A DNA stretch of 64,000 nt, taken from NCBI GenBank assembly GCA_947034885.2, contig OX344749.2, positions 53,349,682-53,413,681 on the forward strand, written 5' to 3'. The DNA is from Thuidium tamariscinum (taxonomy: Eukaryota > Streptophyta > Bryopsida > Hypnales > Thuidiaceae). How positions within the stretch are numbered: position 1 is the first letter of the stretch; each line of letters begins with the position of its first letter. Positions 35,216 through 47,355 of this stretch are shown here, piece by piece. A program made the position numbers and the translations under genes. Below the pieces are notes generated by a model that was given only the letters and a program-made list of their open reading frames with translations, was not told the origin of the DNA and searched no databases.

Positions 35216-36720
35216 GGGTGATTTTTGCCTTCCTATTTGAGATATCTTACCTCCCTGAGTTTGAACTCATTCATGATAGATATTTTTTATTGATTTTAAA
35301 AAGAGTATAAAAACCTATTCATAGGTATTCTTTGACATATAGGAAGAATACGAAGGAAGAAATCTTACTTGTGGAGTGGTGTAGATTCCGCAGAGCATAA
35401 TTGCTTAGTTGAGGGTTACAAATGAAGAAAGTTTCTCTTCAAAATGTAAGACCTTTTGATGTTTAATCATCCCATTCCAATTGTACTCAAAGTTTTGCAA
35501 TTTGAACGTTTAAGTCATCATGATCAGACTATTCAAGCTCCTAGCATGCCTTTCTAGATGTGCATATAGCTCTTTGAACTGAAAGCTTTGAAAATTAGTG
35601 TGTTGCTAAACTTGTCTTATGTCAATAAACACATATTAGCACATGTTTTATAGATTCCAAAAACAAGGCAAACATGATTAATACTTGTTACAAACAAATG
35701 TGATGAAAAAATATAAGCACTACTTTTAGAATGACACTTTCCTCACTAAAGGGATCTCTTGGCCATACATGGATTACAATCCAAAAATTTATAAAGCCAC
35801 GGTTAAGAAAAGGTCACTAAATTGGAGTATTGTAGAGGAAAGACAACTTAATGCTACAAGGCCATGGTTTCTTCATGTTCTAATTTTTGCTTATTAGGTC
35901 TCTTATGAGTGAATGTCTCTTTTATTATTGTTATGCTTGCTCTTGTTTCTTTTGTTGTTGTTTTTCTTGTTTTGTTTCTCATTCCCTCTAGTACTTTGTG
36001 CTTCTTACTACGTCTCACTCTTTAGTGCGAGGCGGTGTGTTGTGTGACGTACTTCAATAGTAGACCCTCTTCTTGTTTTTCTTATTTCTTTATTTTGATT
36101 TCATTTTTCCTGTCTAGGTGTTCTTGGCAAGTGTGGATTACTTGGTGATTGTAGAATTAGATGAGTGGTACTTATAAGTTGCTCAACTAATGCCTAAGGA
36201 GAGACATTTTAGAGTTTTAGCTTCCTGTAGCTTGTAGGGTGTCACCAATTGATAATGTCTTAGTTGCCCCTTATTTTTCTATTTAAAATTGTTCAAAAAA
36301 AATGTGTTGTAGTCCTTCATGGCATTCTCAGTGGAACTGCTCTATGTAGTCTTTTCAATATATCCACTTCTTCTTGATTTTGTTTTTTTCATTATGTATG
36401 TATAAACTAAATCATGGGGCGTTCTATATCTCAGATAATTAAAGAAGCAAATTGTACAAGGGTTGCCTCCATGATGGTAGACATTCCTAGCTTCCAAGTA
36501 GTTGGAGGTCAATCTGGTCCTCTAACTGAATAGAAAACAACATAGAAATAGAGAGCAAAGAAGTAGATAGTAGAGAAACCAATAGCACTATAGAAGCCAA
36601 TTGCTAATAAATATTTAAAGAAGAAACCCCCGATAGGCCGATACTACCAAAACAATGGGATTTGAGTGTCGCAATTTGTATAGACAACTCTAACATTCTC
36701 CTTGAATACTTGAAAAGAAT

Positions 36721-38760
36721 AGAAAACTTTTTTGAAATTGAGTGCATCAATGGTCTATATATTATTTAAAGAAGTGGTGATCTTTTTAGATTCCATCTAC
36801 AAATGGTTTGCTAAAAAAACAACCTCTATTACCGTAGTAAGAAAACACATCAAATCTCATCTTAGTTGGGACAAATCAACTACAGTTCTCATGGATCACC
36901 ACATTTTGACTAAATCTCTCCACAATACAGGTTTGCATACATTCATTGCCACATGTTGGGGTATTGCCTCAAAGATAAAGGTGAGGATCACTTTGATTGT
37001 GTTTACTACAATGCCACTTTGCAATAAATTGATGAAGGGGTTGAAAAATACATGAAACATAGTACTCTATTTGCCAAAAACTGGATTATTTTGACCTACA
37101 ATAATGTCCTTGAGAAAGGTGGCACTTTCTGCTGATACAAATTGAAGAAGCAATTCAGAAGTACACTTGTTAGCATTCTTCTTTCCATACTACAATCTAG
37201 TCAATACATCCCTTCTACTTTGTGGATTATTCCTGTTCATCAAGGTCGAGGCCAAAGTGGAATGGAATATACTAGGGTCCCTGCTCTATGGAAGTGCATG
37301 ATGCAATCTAATACTATAAATATGGATGACAAGACTCAAATTTTCTTTGAGTACACTAATCTTGGATCCCAACTTGCTGACTTAGGACAACAAAGTCTAG
37401 TATAGGACTATAGGTCTTAGATGATGCTCAAAAAAGGGCACCGTATGACTACAATGTTGCAAGTGACTTTCTACCCATTTATCTTGTATTTTAGTACTTT
37501 TCTCTTCTATACTTTCAAAATCATATAAACATTTTTTCTAAATCACTTATTATACTTCTCTCAAATATTGCGCTTGGTAATCCTCAACAACAAACAAAAG
37601 TTGTCATCATGGTTGCTGACACTCAAGATGTTGTGGTTCTTCCAACAAATTTGGCCTGCACTACTTCTCACTCTCTAGTGCATACCACGGAGACCATGTG
37701 ATCATTTCTGTAGTGTATGGTGACCATGATAATCTCAGTAATTTTCTCATCTATTGATAAGGATTTTAACACTTCTTGTGTTTTTTGTAGCACGACTTAA
37801 GAACATTAGGGTTTTTTCCATACACTTTTCTTCTAAATTTTGTACATGCTTGTTGTGCTTTGGTTTTGAAATTCAAAAAAATCCATTCCAATTTTCTACA
37901 AATATAGTCTTTTGTATTCATTTATGTAATTGGTTTTGTTGTTGTATTTGTATTTATATTCATAAGTGTGTATATTCAAAGGGCTGATATACAATTCCAA
38001 GGAAGAGCTTAAATTAAAAATTAAGACTTCTTTGGCTTTTGATACCTCTACCTCACTATCTATTCAAAAGACAGGTGCCCAATGTCTATGTACACTACTT
38101 CAACAACTAAAGAAGAGAGTAGATGAATCACCCAAACAAAAAAGTGCTTCTAAGAACTCTGCTCAAATCTCTCATATTTGGGATTTGAGAGCCACTACTT
38201 GGACATTCCATGATCCCATATACATTAGAAATTCCTATGTAGCTTTTGTTTGTTCAGATTGCTTGCTTTGTTAGCATTTACAAATCTTTTACTTGTTAAA
38301 TTCATGCTTTTCATCTTGGCATTCACTCATCAAATCTTTGAGCTCTTTGTAAAAGCTTTGATGGTTTGATTCTCTCTTCATGTATTTCTTCTTACAAGCC
38401 ATCTTTGGGTATTCAAGCTTGGTGGAGGTAGACCGCCTTGATAAATCTCTCCTACACCTGGTTACTAGAGACCTTGTGTAGAATTCGATTCATACCAAAA
38501 TTTGACTTGGAATGACTTCGGAATTTTGTTGTGCTCCTAGAGGTCCATACTCAATTGTTGTGGTAATGTCTCAAAATGACAAACTCCACAAGGTTTCTCC
38601 CTTGAGATTTCTCTTCAATATGGAAGACAAACAACAACATCAAGTTGAATTTGTTCCTATGGGCAAATTCTATCTACAAGACAATAGACAAACCTCCACT
38701 CAAATCGACAAGCTCGGACAATTTGCATCATGGTTGTTTTGGGGGGCTTTCTAGTGCCAA
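36721..38760 (+). other. Coding-like but unrecognised stretch
   Basis: Plus-strand frames of 107 (36732-37055), 87 (37142-37405), 102 (37966-38274) and 80 codons (38512-38754) lie in one direction, with somewhat more balanced base composition than the flanks. None shows a domain I recognise and the frames are broken between them. It may be the remains of a captured gene or of a transposable element. Confidence 0.25.
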
Positions 38761-39094
38761 ATTGCACTAGAAAAAAATAATTTGGCTAAAAAATACTACA
38801 AAAAATGTCAAAAAACTTGGATGAAATCACCAGACAACTTTGAAATTTAAAAAATATTAGATGAAATTGCCTGATTATGGATGAAAACCATATTATACAT
38901 CCAACAAATAGATGAATGTTGCAATTTGGAGCACCACTATAACATTTTATATCACCACTATGGCACTTCTTCAAATATGAAAAAAGCCTTGGTTTGCATT
39001 GCATCACCATGAATCAAAATAGCGGAGTTGCTCAAAAGCACCTACACTTGTTAACTCTGGTACAGTGCTTCCAATTGGAATCTAAAACAAGAAG

Positions 39095-39392
39095 CCCAGG
39101 GAGGACATTTCTTGTATATTTGGGGGACCCACGTGCGGCGGTGGGGTATTTTCAGGGGGGCTATCAATTACTTGTAATCATTACTTGGCAACATTAAAAG
39201 AGCCCCTATTTTACCATAAAGCGGAAAAATCAGCCATATTATCATCCCTATTTTATTTTTAAAACACTTTGCCTTTTTAATGTCCCCTATTTTATATGTA
39301 AATTTCTTATAAATTTTACCTAAGATTATTTAAATGTACCCTATATTCCGCCGCACATAGGTTTTTAAAAAACGGGAAGTGTCCTCCCCTAG
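39095..39392. mobile_element. hAT-type MITE, 298 bp, copy 1
   Basis: Perfect 8-bp target duplication ACAAGAAG at 39087-39094 and 39393-39400. The right terminus read inward is CTAGGGGAGGACACTTC and the left is CCCAGGGAGGACATTTC. A second copy of exactly the same length is at 54796-55093, roughly 95-96% identical by eye. No coding capacity. Both copies share the GTGCGGCGGTGGGG and CCGCCGCA phrases near their ends. Confidence 0.9.
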
Positions 39393-39527
39393 ACAAGAAG
39401 ATGTCAAGCTCTGCCCAAAGAAGAGCAACAAGCACCAAATCTTAGATTAGAAGTACCATCTTGTTTGTTGAACTCTAGCTTGTGTGCAATTTGCATTCAA
39501 AGCTCTGATTGGCACTCCAAAAGTGTT

Positions 39528-40369
39528 GATTCCACATCTAAAGGTATGTTCCCACTTGGTGTTAGCTGTAGTTTTGGTGTTATTAGAGGGTCCCAGTTAA
39601 CCACCGAACCTCTTTCCGGGGCAAGGCTGGGTTAGCTTTGGTTAGAAACAAATCAGGAGAGCTGACTGCATAGTGACAGTACGAGCTGTCAAAGTAAATT
39701 GGCAGAGCATGAATTGCCTCATTTTCATTTCTGTTTTCTTGAGCATGCTGAACAAGGGTTTGTTTTCATTTGTTTTTTCAACAAATGGGGGGCAAGGGGG
39801 CATGCTCATCAAAGGTGGGCCCTGCAGGATGAACTTTGGATTCTTCAGATAAAAGTGAATGAAAGCCCCTAGATAATTTGGGGTTTGTGATTGCAAGTAT
39901 GAATTCAAATTTTGCAAAATATAAAAATTGCAAAAAATAAAAAATTCCTGCATTTCTCCTTGAGATAAATCCACCTATTGGGTCCACCTTTGATGGTAGG
40001 ATTTAACCCCTCACTGCCCAAGAGGCCCAAAAGTGTCCTCACAGAGTTTAGCAGCCAACTTCAAAGTGCTGTAACCTTTGCATCTAATGTCCAAATTCAA
40101 TCAAACTTAGTGGGAAAGTTGCGCATAGAAGTCTAGTTTCTATGACAAAATTTTCAGATCAATCCAAGTCATATTGAATTTTTGGCAGCCAATCAAAGCT
40201 TGCAGGTTCCATTTGAGTTCACCAAATTGCATTTAAGGGCTGCAACTTTGGGGGATTGTATCTTTTTCATTCAATGCTTGATTTCAATAAAAATTTGTTG
40301 GGTTTTGTTTTCCTTGAATGCTAGTTGCTATGGTAAAATTATCATCTCAATCCAAGTTGTTTTGAATGT
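39528..40369 (+). repeat. Left arm of an 842-bp inverted repeat
   Basis: Base x in this arm pairs with base 81695 minus x in 41326-42167 without indels over the whole length. Only a small number of substitutions are seen, several of them C/T. The arm contains an outer part (39528-40002), a TTAA (40003-40006) and then the terminus of the piggyBac-like element. Confidence 0.92.
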
Positions 40370-41688
40370 TTGGGAGCAATTTGAAGTTCAAAATCCTGCC
40401 ATTTTTGGAATGCAGTGAACTTTGGTGACTTATAACTTCTTTTTACATGGTCCGTTTACAACAATTTTTGTTGGAAAAGTTGAGCATACTAGGTTGTATC
40501 TAAATGCGTCTGTATTTAAAATATTTGTTGAATTGGGCAATGTGTATAATTTATATTTTACTATTGTATAATACATTTTAAAATTCAACTTTTGTGTTCA
40601 AAGACTATAGTTCATGATGCATATAATTCATCCAAAAAAATCCATCATCATTGTTTGTATCATCCAAAAACCGCTAATTTTCAAAAATTACACTAACATT
40701 TAGAAATAAGTTGAGCATACTTTAGTTAAGTGAATCTCTACTCTTTTAACAAGCTTGTAAAGAGATTTTTAAAAAATAATGAAGTATTTGCCTTCTACAT
40801 GTAATCAAAGTGCACTATCTTTGGGCATGTGGAGAGAATACAATTTTCATTTCTTGAAGATGCAAATAATTGAAAAGAAGCATCTTCAAATTAGGAAAAA
40901 TGGATTTAATAGTTTATTTTTCATAATTTTCTTACTATTTTCTAAAAATCAAATTCCACAATAATTATCATTTTTTCATTTTCCATCACTTTTTGAGAGA
41001 GTATAATTCTTAGAGAGAAAAAATTCTAGGTCAAAATTTTCACTCATATATTCTTTAGGTTGCTCTATACGTTATTCACATTTTATTTCATTTTAAAAAA
41101 TAATTCCTAAAATCATAGTACTATGGTATTCATGCCATTTTGAGCCCAAAACATAAAGTGTTTCTTACAATGTCCCTACTACGGTGGTTTTTCCATCCAT
41201 GCGCATGGATGAAATTAGATTCATCACTCAAATGAAAATATTTTTCTCCCAGCCCTAATGAGGAAAATAGAAAACAATGGTTGTAAAGCATGCACAATGA
41301 CGGTTCAAATTTTCATATGTTACTCACATTCAAAACAACTTGGATTAAGATGATAATTTTACCATAGCAACTAGCATTCAAGGAAAACAAAACCCAACAA
41401 ATTTTTATTGAAATCAAGCATTGAATGAAAAAGATACAATCCCCCAAAGTTGCAGCCCTTAAATGCAATTTGGTGAACTCAAATGGAACCTGCAAGCTTT
41501 GATTGGCTGCCAAAAATTCAATATGACTTGGATTGATCTGAAAATTTTGTCATAGAAACTAGACTTCTATGCGCAACTTTCCCACTAAGTTTGATTGAAT
41601 TTGGACATTAGATGCAAAGGTTACAGCACTTTGAAGTTGGCTGCTAAACTCTGTGAGGACACTTTTGGGCCTCTTGGGCAGTGAGGGG
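40007..41688. mobile_element. Non-autonomous piggyBac-like element with 363-bp inverted termini
   Basis: Flanked by TTAA at 40003-40006 and 41689-41692. Left terminus CCCCTCACTGCCCAAG and its inverted match on the right; the inverted repeat continues 363 bp inward. The central 956 bp (40370-41325) is AT-rich and non-coding apart from a 61-codon frame. Unusually, the inverted repeat also continues 475 bp outward beyond both TTAA sites. Relatives lie at 22000-22922 and 30480-31097. Superfamily assignment rests on target site and termini. Confidence 0.75.
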
Positions 41689-42167
41689 TTAAATCCTACC
41701 ATCAAAGGTGGACCCAATAGGTGGATTTATCTCAAGGAGAAATGCAGGAATTTTTTATTTTTTGCAATTTTTATATTTTGCAAAATTTGAATTCATACTT
41801 GCAATCACAAACCCCAAATTATCTAGGGGCTTTCATTCACTTTTATCTGAAGAATCCAAAGTTCATCCTGCAGGGCCCACCTTTGATGAGCATGCCCCCT
41901 TGCCCCCCATTTGTTGAAAAAACAAATGAAAACAAACCCTTGTTCAGCATGCTCAAGAAAACAGAAATGAAAATGAGGCAATTCATGCTCTGCCAATTTA
42001 TTTTGACAGCTCGTACTGTCATTATGCAGTCAGCTCTCCTGATTTGTTTCTAACCAAAGCTAACCCAGCCTTGCCCCGGAAAGAGGTTCGGTGGTTAACT
42101 GGAACCCTCTAATAACACCAAAACTACAGCTAACACCAAGTGGGAACATACCTTTAGATGCGGAATC
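41326..42167 (-). repeat. Right arm of the 842-bp inverted repeat
   Basis: Inverted partner of 39528-40369. Because of it, the same 110-codon frame appears at 39642-39974 (minus) and 41721-42053 (plus) with two changes, both Thr to Ile, reflecting C/T differences. Transcription through both arms would form a long hairpin. Confidence 0.92.
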
Positions 42168-42410
42168 CAAAGCTTGTGAATTGCAACATCAATGCCAATT
42201 TTTCCTCTCAAACTTTCCTTGTGGAGGGATGAGTGATTGAGCAAACATGCAACTAAGCTTATTAATTTAGGTCAAGGAAACATTAGGTTGCTTATCAAAT
42301 CTACATTTTATCAGTCCAGATTCCAATTAATGTCAGTCTACACTCCCAAATAATGTCAATCTGGATTTCAAGTAGTGTTAGTTTGTTCTACAAATTATCC
42401 AAGTTTTATA
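42168..42410. other. Spacer
   Basis: AT-rich, with a short degenerate repeat of the type AATGTCAGTCTNNANT near 42330-42370. Nothing else seen. Confidence 0.3.
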
Positions 42411-43100
42411 ATCTACAGGCAAATTCATATATGAATTTGAATTTTATCAATTATCATCTCTGAAGGTGAGAAACTTAGAGTTATGCAGGCAACCCAGCCA
42501 ACATGTTGAATGAATTGTTAGCCCACAGGTAATTGAGTGAGCCTTAAAATGTGCTTGGGCCAAAGGTGCAACTACTTATTGGGGACTTCGCACTCAGGCA
42601 TATGTGTGACACTCATAATGGGCTGGCTGTTACAGCCACTTTTCGGTACATTGTGTGAGACATTGTCAATTGTGCCAATTATTTTTTTACTAACCAAAGA
42701 AATAAGGTAAATTCAAAAATTTCATATTTCATACACAATTTCTCAAATATTTCAGATCTACAGGCAAATTCATATATGAATTTGAATTTTATCAATTATC
42801 ATCTCTGAAGGTGAGAAACTTAGAGTTATGCAGGCAACCCAACCAACATGTTGAATGAATTGTTAGCCCACAGGTAATTGAGTGAGCCTTAAAATGTGCT
42901 TGGGCCAAAGGTGCAACTACTTATTGGGGACTTCGCACTCAGGCATATGTGTAACACTCATAATGGGCTGGCTGTTACAGCCACTTTTCAGTACATTGTG
43001 TGAGACATTGTCAATTGTGCCAATTATTTTTTTACTAACCAAAGAAATAAGGTAAATTCAAAAATTTCATATTTCATACACAATTTCTCAAATATTTCAG
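42411..43100 (+). repeat. Head-to-tail duplication, 345-bp unit
   Basis: 42411-42755 is repeated at 42756-43100 with only a few substitutions, such as CCCAGCCAAC to CCCAACCAAC and TTTTCGGTAC to TTTTCAGTAC. Each unit contains CCACTTTTC(A/G)GTACATTG, which occurs a third time at about 44281 as part of a 27-base match (44277-44303). Confidence 0.95.
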
Positions 43101-43439
43101 ATTTGAGAGAATGCATTAAAAAATCCAGATTTCACAAAATGCACCAAAAAATTCCAAATCTCAAACAAATTCGAGATTTGTCACAAGTGTATGATGCGTG
43201 TGCGTTTCCATGGTGTCATTGTAGAATCTAAGACATGGGAGAAGCCATTTTGCATGAACACCAAATTCCAACCAGAACAAAAAAATTTGAATCAGATAAG
43301 CTCACATTTGCATTCCCACCCCAACATCTTTGCACAATGAGAGTATGTAAATTTTGAGAATGTCAAAATCAGAACTTGCGTCTGATTGAAGTCGTCTGTT
43401 TATAAAACTTTGAACTATCGTGTCATTTTTGAGTAGGAA

Positions 43440-44210
43440 TCCAGTGCATCTTCAGTGCATTGAAATTCCCTTTGATTTGCAAACAAGATCAATAGAAAAA
43501 CTTACAACATTTTTGATAAATCTTACCTTGTTTGAAAAGCTCGTTGCTATCGCCATTGCCAAACTGCAACCCTGAGGTGGCTTCTCCAATCGTCCCAGAC
43601 TCTATCGCATTGCTATCGCACAGCTCGTCAGAAACACTGACAGCATCAGCATCGACCTCGACATGCATTCCCACCTCCACCAACACCAAGTCGTCACCAA
43701 CAAGTTAGAGAGAAACCAAACCAGTTTTTCCAAGACCAACTGAAGACAGCTATTCGACACAAATCTGAACTTCCCCGACAGCTCCATCCCCCACAAAAGA
43801 AACGCACCCCAACACCAAGCTCCTCCCAAACGTCACCACCACCAATATGCAAACGCAAACCCTAGCTTCTTCCACAACAAGGAAACTGCAAAAATTAGCA
43901 TCAGAAAATTACCTCTGTCTCATCCGTCAATCACAAGAACTGTGTCGTTGCTCCCCGCGATTCCCTGCGCTGTTGCTCTGCAAATTTGGATGCGACTCCC
44001 CCGCATCGAGCAGGAATGCACACATCTCCCCAAATTCACACAGGAATGCAATTCACAAGGGAAATCCCTAAAACCTTTGGACATGAGATTTTTCCTCGAC
44101 AGTGCTCCATCAACGGCAAAGAAGAAGGTCATTTAATTTCAAAATTTCATCAACGGCCCATATGCTCCGTTATTTGCGGAGGTAAATCAATGGTGTACTA
44201 GGGGGAAGAT
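43440..44210 (-). other. GC-richer gene-like island with a strong splice donor
   Basis: Composition rises above the AT-rich flanks. On the minus strand a frame starting at 43689 encodes about 53 residues, rich in Val, Glu, Asp and Ser, up to an excellent donor, CAAG|GTAAGATT at about 43530. Further open frames lie upstream on the same strand (43602-43829, 43920-44132) and on the opposite strand. No downstream exon or domain is recognised. It could be a 5' gene end, or a gene fragment captured between copies of the 27-base repeat at 42977-43003 and 44277-44303. Confidence 0.35.
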
Positions 44211-44303
44211 AATTAGTTTTCCCTCATCCAACGGCTGTACTTCTCCAGGTCAGGGTGCAGTTTTACCCCAACTGTGACAGCCACTTTTCAGTACATTGTG
44301 TGA

Positions 44304-45252
44304 CACTCACAAAACCAAAAGCTTTGGATTCTCATGTATAATAGGGCACAAGAAAAGTATTTGGATCACTTTAATATCAAATATTTTACAATCAAAATTG
44401 TCAAAGTTTCCAAAATTCTCTCCACACATTCTTAAGCAAATTCATAGCAATGTCATGTTGTTACAGATGCAACGAATTCAATTTTTTTAATATTTTGGCT
44501 CTTTGTACTAAAGATGGATGTTTTGAGTGATTTTTGGTTAAGAAAAAATAATTAAAAGGATTAGTAGGGACTTTGGGAATTATAGTGAGTTGTTATGAAA
44601 TCTACCGTGACTCAAATCCATCAAAAGTTATTGTATGAATTCATTACTAGCACAAAATTGTTAGAATGTAACATTAATTAAATTTGGGAGAATATGGATT
44701 GGGTGAAAACCATTCATGATGAAATGTTTGGGATGTAAACAAGACCATTTTGTGACAACAAATCATAACAAGGGTCATGATAATCTATAATTAATATAAT
44801 AGATAGGATCCTAATCTAGCATCATCTATAAAATTTTATCTATGAAGCTTTATTGTAGGAGCTAGTGTCCTTAATAAAGAGATGTTGAATACATTCTACA
44901 ATGACCTTGAGTCCTAGATTTGACTCACTAGGAGTAAGTTTAGTTATATACAACAACCTACTTTAAGCGTAGTTTTCATTACCATCTTTAAGTGTATTTC
45001 ATAAAATCATCATACTATCTATAAATTGGTAGATTATCTTTTTAGACTATTGAAAAAGTATCAATTTTTTTTTGCAAGTATCAAAATTTAATCCCATACA
45101 TTTTCCCTAAAACAACATTTTATGTAATTCACCACACAAGTAGGAGGGGAGAGGGTAGGAGGTACATTTTTTTGGGCACAGTTTGTCTTTTGGGTGGACC
45201 TCACACTATCCACCTATGCCAAAAGATAGGTTATAACATTCACTTAAGAAAT
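44304..45252. other. AT-rich spacer
   Basis: No gene or element recognised. Confidence 0.35.
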
Positions 45253-47110
45253 ACAAGGATTAACCCTAAAATGCCTAAGACCTCTTTTGAATTTCTAGAA
45301 GTTTTCTCAAAATTGAACAAAAAGCCAACATTTCAATAATTTATATCAATAATTTTTTAAATATCAATTCTATAAATTCAATCTAGACAAGCATATTAGA
45401 TATTACATGAGAAAAGAAAATACAATGTGGATTGAAAGATTATAATATTTAATCTTGAGGATGTGAAAACTATAAAAGTAATTTGAAGTCTTTTAATTCT
45501 CTTTTCACATATAAAACCTAAAAAGTTGGTCACTAAAAGAAATATGACATTAAAGGACTTAATATACATAACCCCAATCAATTTATAACCTCAAAATCTA
45601 TTCTATAATTTTTTTTAAATAATTCTTAATGTGATTTTTTCTCTAGGATCTAATGTATTTGAAGCTCATTTCCTAAATCTCTTTACAGGGTCGTTACAAG
45701 AAACACTTGCCAGTTTTGTCTCAAAATGGCCTATTTCCATAAATCTTGTGACTTCTGGAATTTTTAAAAATAAAATATTTATAATTTGAAGAAAAATGAG
45801 AATATTATGTCTCTTAAAATTCAGACCTAAGAAAATTTACCTCTAAAAATTATGCACAAAAAAATGACAATGAAAAATACAATGAAAATAGATACTTTTT
45901 TCTTTGATTTTTTAAAAATAGTAAATAAATTTTAAAAATACATTTTTTCTAACTTAAAGATGATTCTTCTCCAATAAATTTCATCTTCAAAAAAAATATT
46001 TTGTGTTATGTACAAGTGTACCTTGGTAGTGCACTTTGAGCACATGTGGAAGTTGGACAATTTAATATTTTCAAAAAATCTTTTTAGGGATTGTGTAACT
46101 ATACTAAAAGACCATGCATGCCAATTTTCAGCTCAAAATTTTCTTTTTGGGGTCCAAGATAGGACTAAACCCCTCTAAAATGGCCAAAGTAGACACCCAA
46201 TTGGGGGCAATTTAAAAATAGTAAAATAATTTTTTTTAAATTAAAAAAATTACACAACATGAAAAACTTTTGTATGCACCTTCATTCCAAACTTCAAGTC
46301 AAAAAAACAAAAGATGAAAAAGTTATGAGCAAAAAACTACCTGATAAAGGTCTAGGGGACAAAAAAAAGGACAAATGTTTCTTGTAATCGCCTAACAATA
46401 CAGAAAGTCAAAATTGCAATGGACACCCTTGTACAAAATGTTGAATAGAAAAATCATAATCATTCATTTTCAAAATTGGATTTGTGATTCTAAGCCTAGG
46501 TACGCAACTCCCATATTATATGGCCTTGATTATAATCACTTTTAATGCATTTTAATCTATTCTCAAAGTATATAATTTGCTTTGATGTAGGAAATTCTTG
46601 TAGCTCTTTTTACAAGGAATCCAAAAATGTAATTATATATATCAAATGAATATTTTTTGAGGACAATAATAGCATTAAAAAACTAATTATATGAGTTTCT
46701 TTTAATACATGTATCATAGGCCAAGCTACCCAACTTTGGGGGATTTTAAATAAAATATTTATTTTAATTGGAGGGTACTTCTTGTACATTTTTTTTTTAA
46801 ACTATGAAAAGGTATAATTTCAATTTTTCATATATATTGTGAATTTTTTTTCTAAAATGTATGTAATGCAACATTTTCTACATATAATTTTCTTTTAATT
46901 TGGCCTTCACCTAACTTTTTGGTCTTTTTAATTTCATGTAATTTTAACAAAAGTCATCCTCTAAACCATAGTAATGCAAATGACCCTTGCACATAATACA
47001 AGAGTTGCATGCCCAAGATTTTAAGACTAAACTTCAAGAAAAACTATTCTAAAATATAAACTACTAAAAATAGAAATTTGGTTAGGTTTTATTTAACTTC
47101 AAAGCATCGG
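45253..47110. repeat. Decayed repeat with piggyBac-like left end, containing a younger MITE
   Basis: It begins TTAACCCTAAAATGCC, which resembles the terminus at 31093 read inward (TTAACCCCTAAATGCC). Its body aligns in inverted orientation with 27259-27912. A 704-bp TIR element is inserted at 45689-46392. The far end near 47110 is not a clear terminus. Confidence 0.5.
45689..46392. mobile_element. TIR element A of the GGTGATTGCAAGAAACACTT family, about 704 bp
   Basis: Left terminus GGTCGTTACAAGAAACACTT, right terminus read inward GGCGATTACAAGAAACATTT. The inverted relative at 27480 lacks the insert, with matching flanks on both sides, so the borders are supported by a related empty site. Flanks TTACAG and TAACAA are a weak 6-bp duplication. 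Its interior shares long phrases with element B (53340-53882), such as GAATATTATGTCTCTTAAAA. Non-coding. Confidence 0.75.
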
Positions 47111-47355
47111 TGATAACTTCAAAGTTTGGAGTATTACTCAAACAATATGGTGAAGCAAATCTATTTAGGATGATAGAAGATAAATGGTGTGCACAATTTT
47201 TTCAAGGGGCAGTTGTGGCATATTGTTGTGGAATTAAATACTAGAATGAGACCTACTTCATGCACGTTTTCAAGCCAAGAGTCAAGACCACTTTACACTA
47301 AGACCCATTTGTTGTGCAAGAAGCCAAGAATTTTCACTTATAATTGGTTAAAAGG

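Larger units (their letters stand above)
32681..36720. other. Long AT-rich spacer without a recognisable gene
   Basis: No frame above about 75 codons and no domain. Two local oddities are listed separately (33300-33563 and 34120-35215). The rest holds simple A/T-rich sequence that I cannot assign. Confidence 0.4.

Noticed and set aside
39642-39974. 110-codon frame occurring twice as a duplicated gene
   Set aside because: The two frames are the two arms of the inverted repeat; there is no domain or codon evidence, so the duplication is explained by the palindrome.
41160-41180. GTGTTTCTTACAATGTCCC as another complete TIR-family member
   Set aside because: It resembles a right terminus of the family, but no partner left end was found within a plausible distance.
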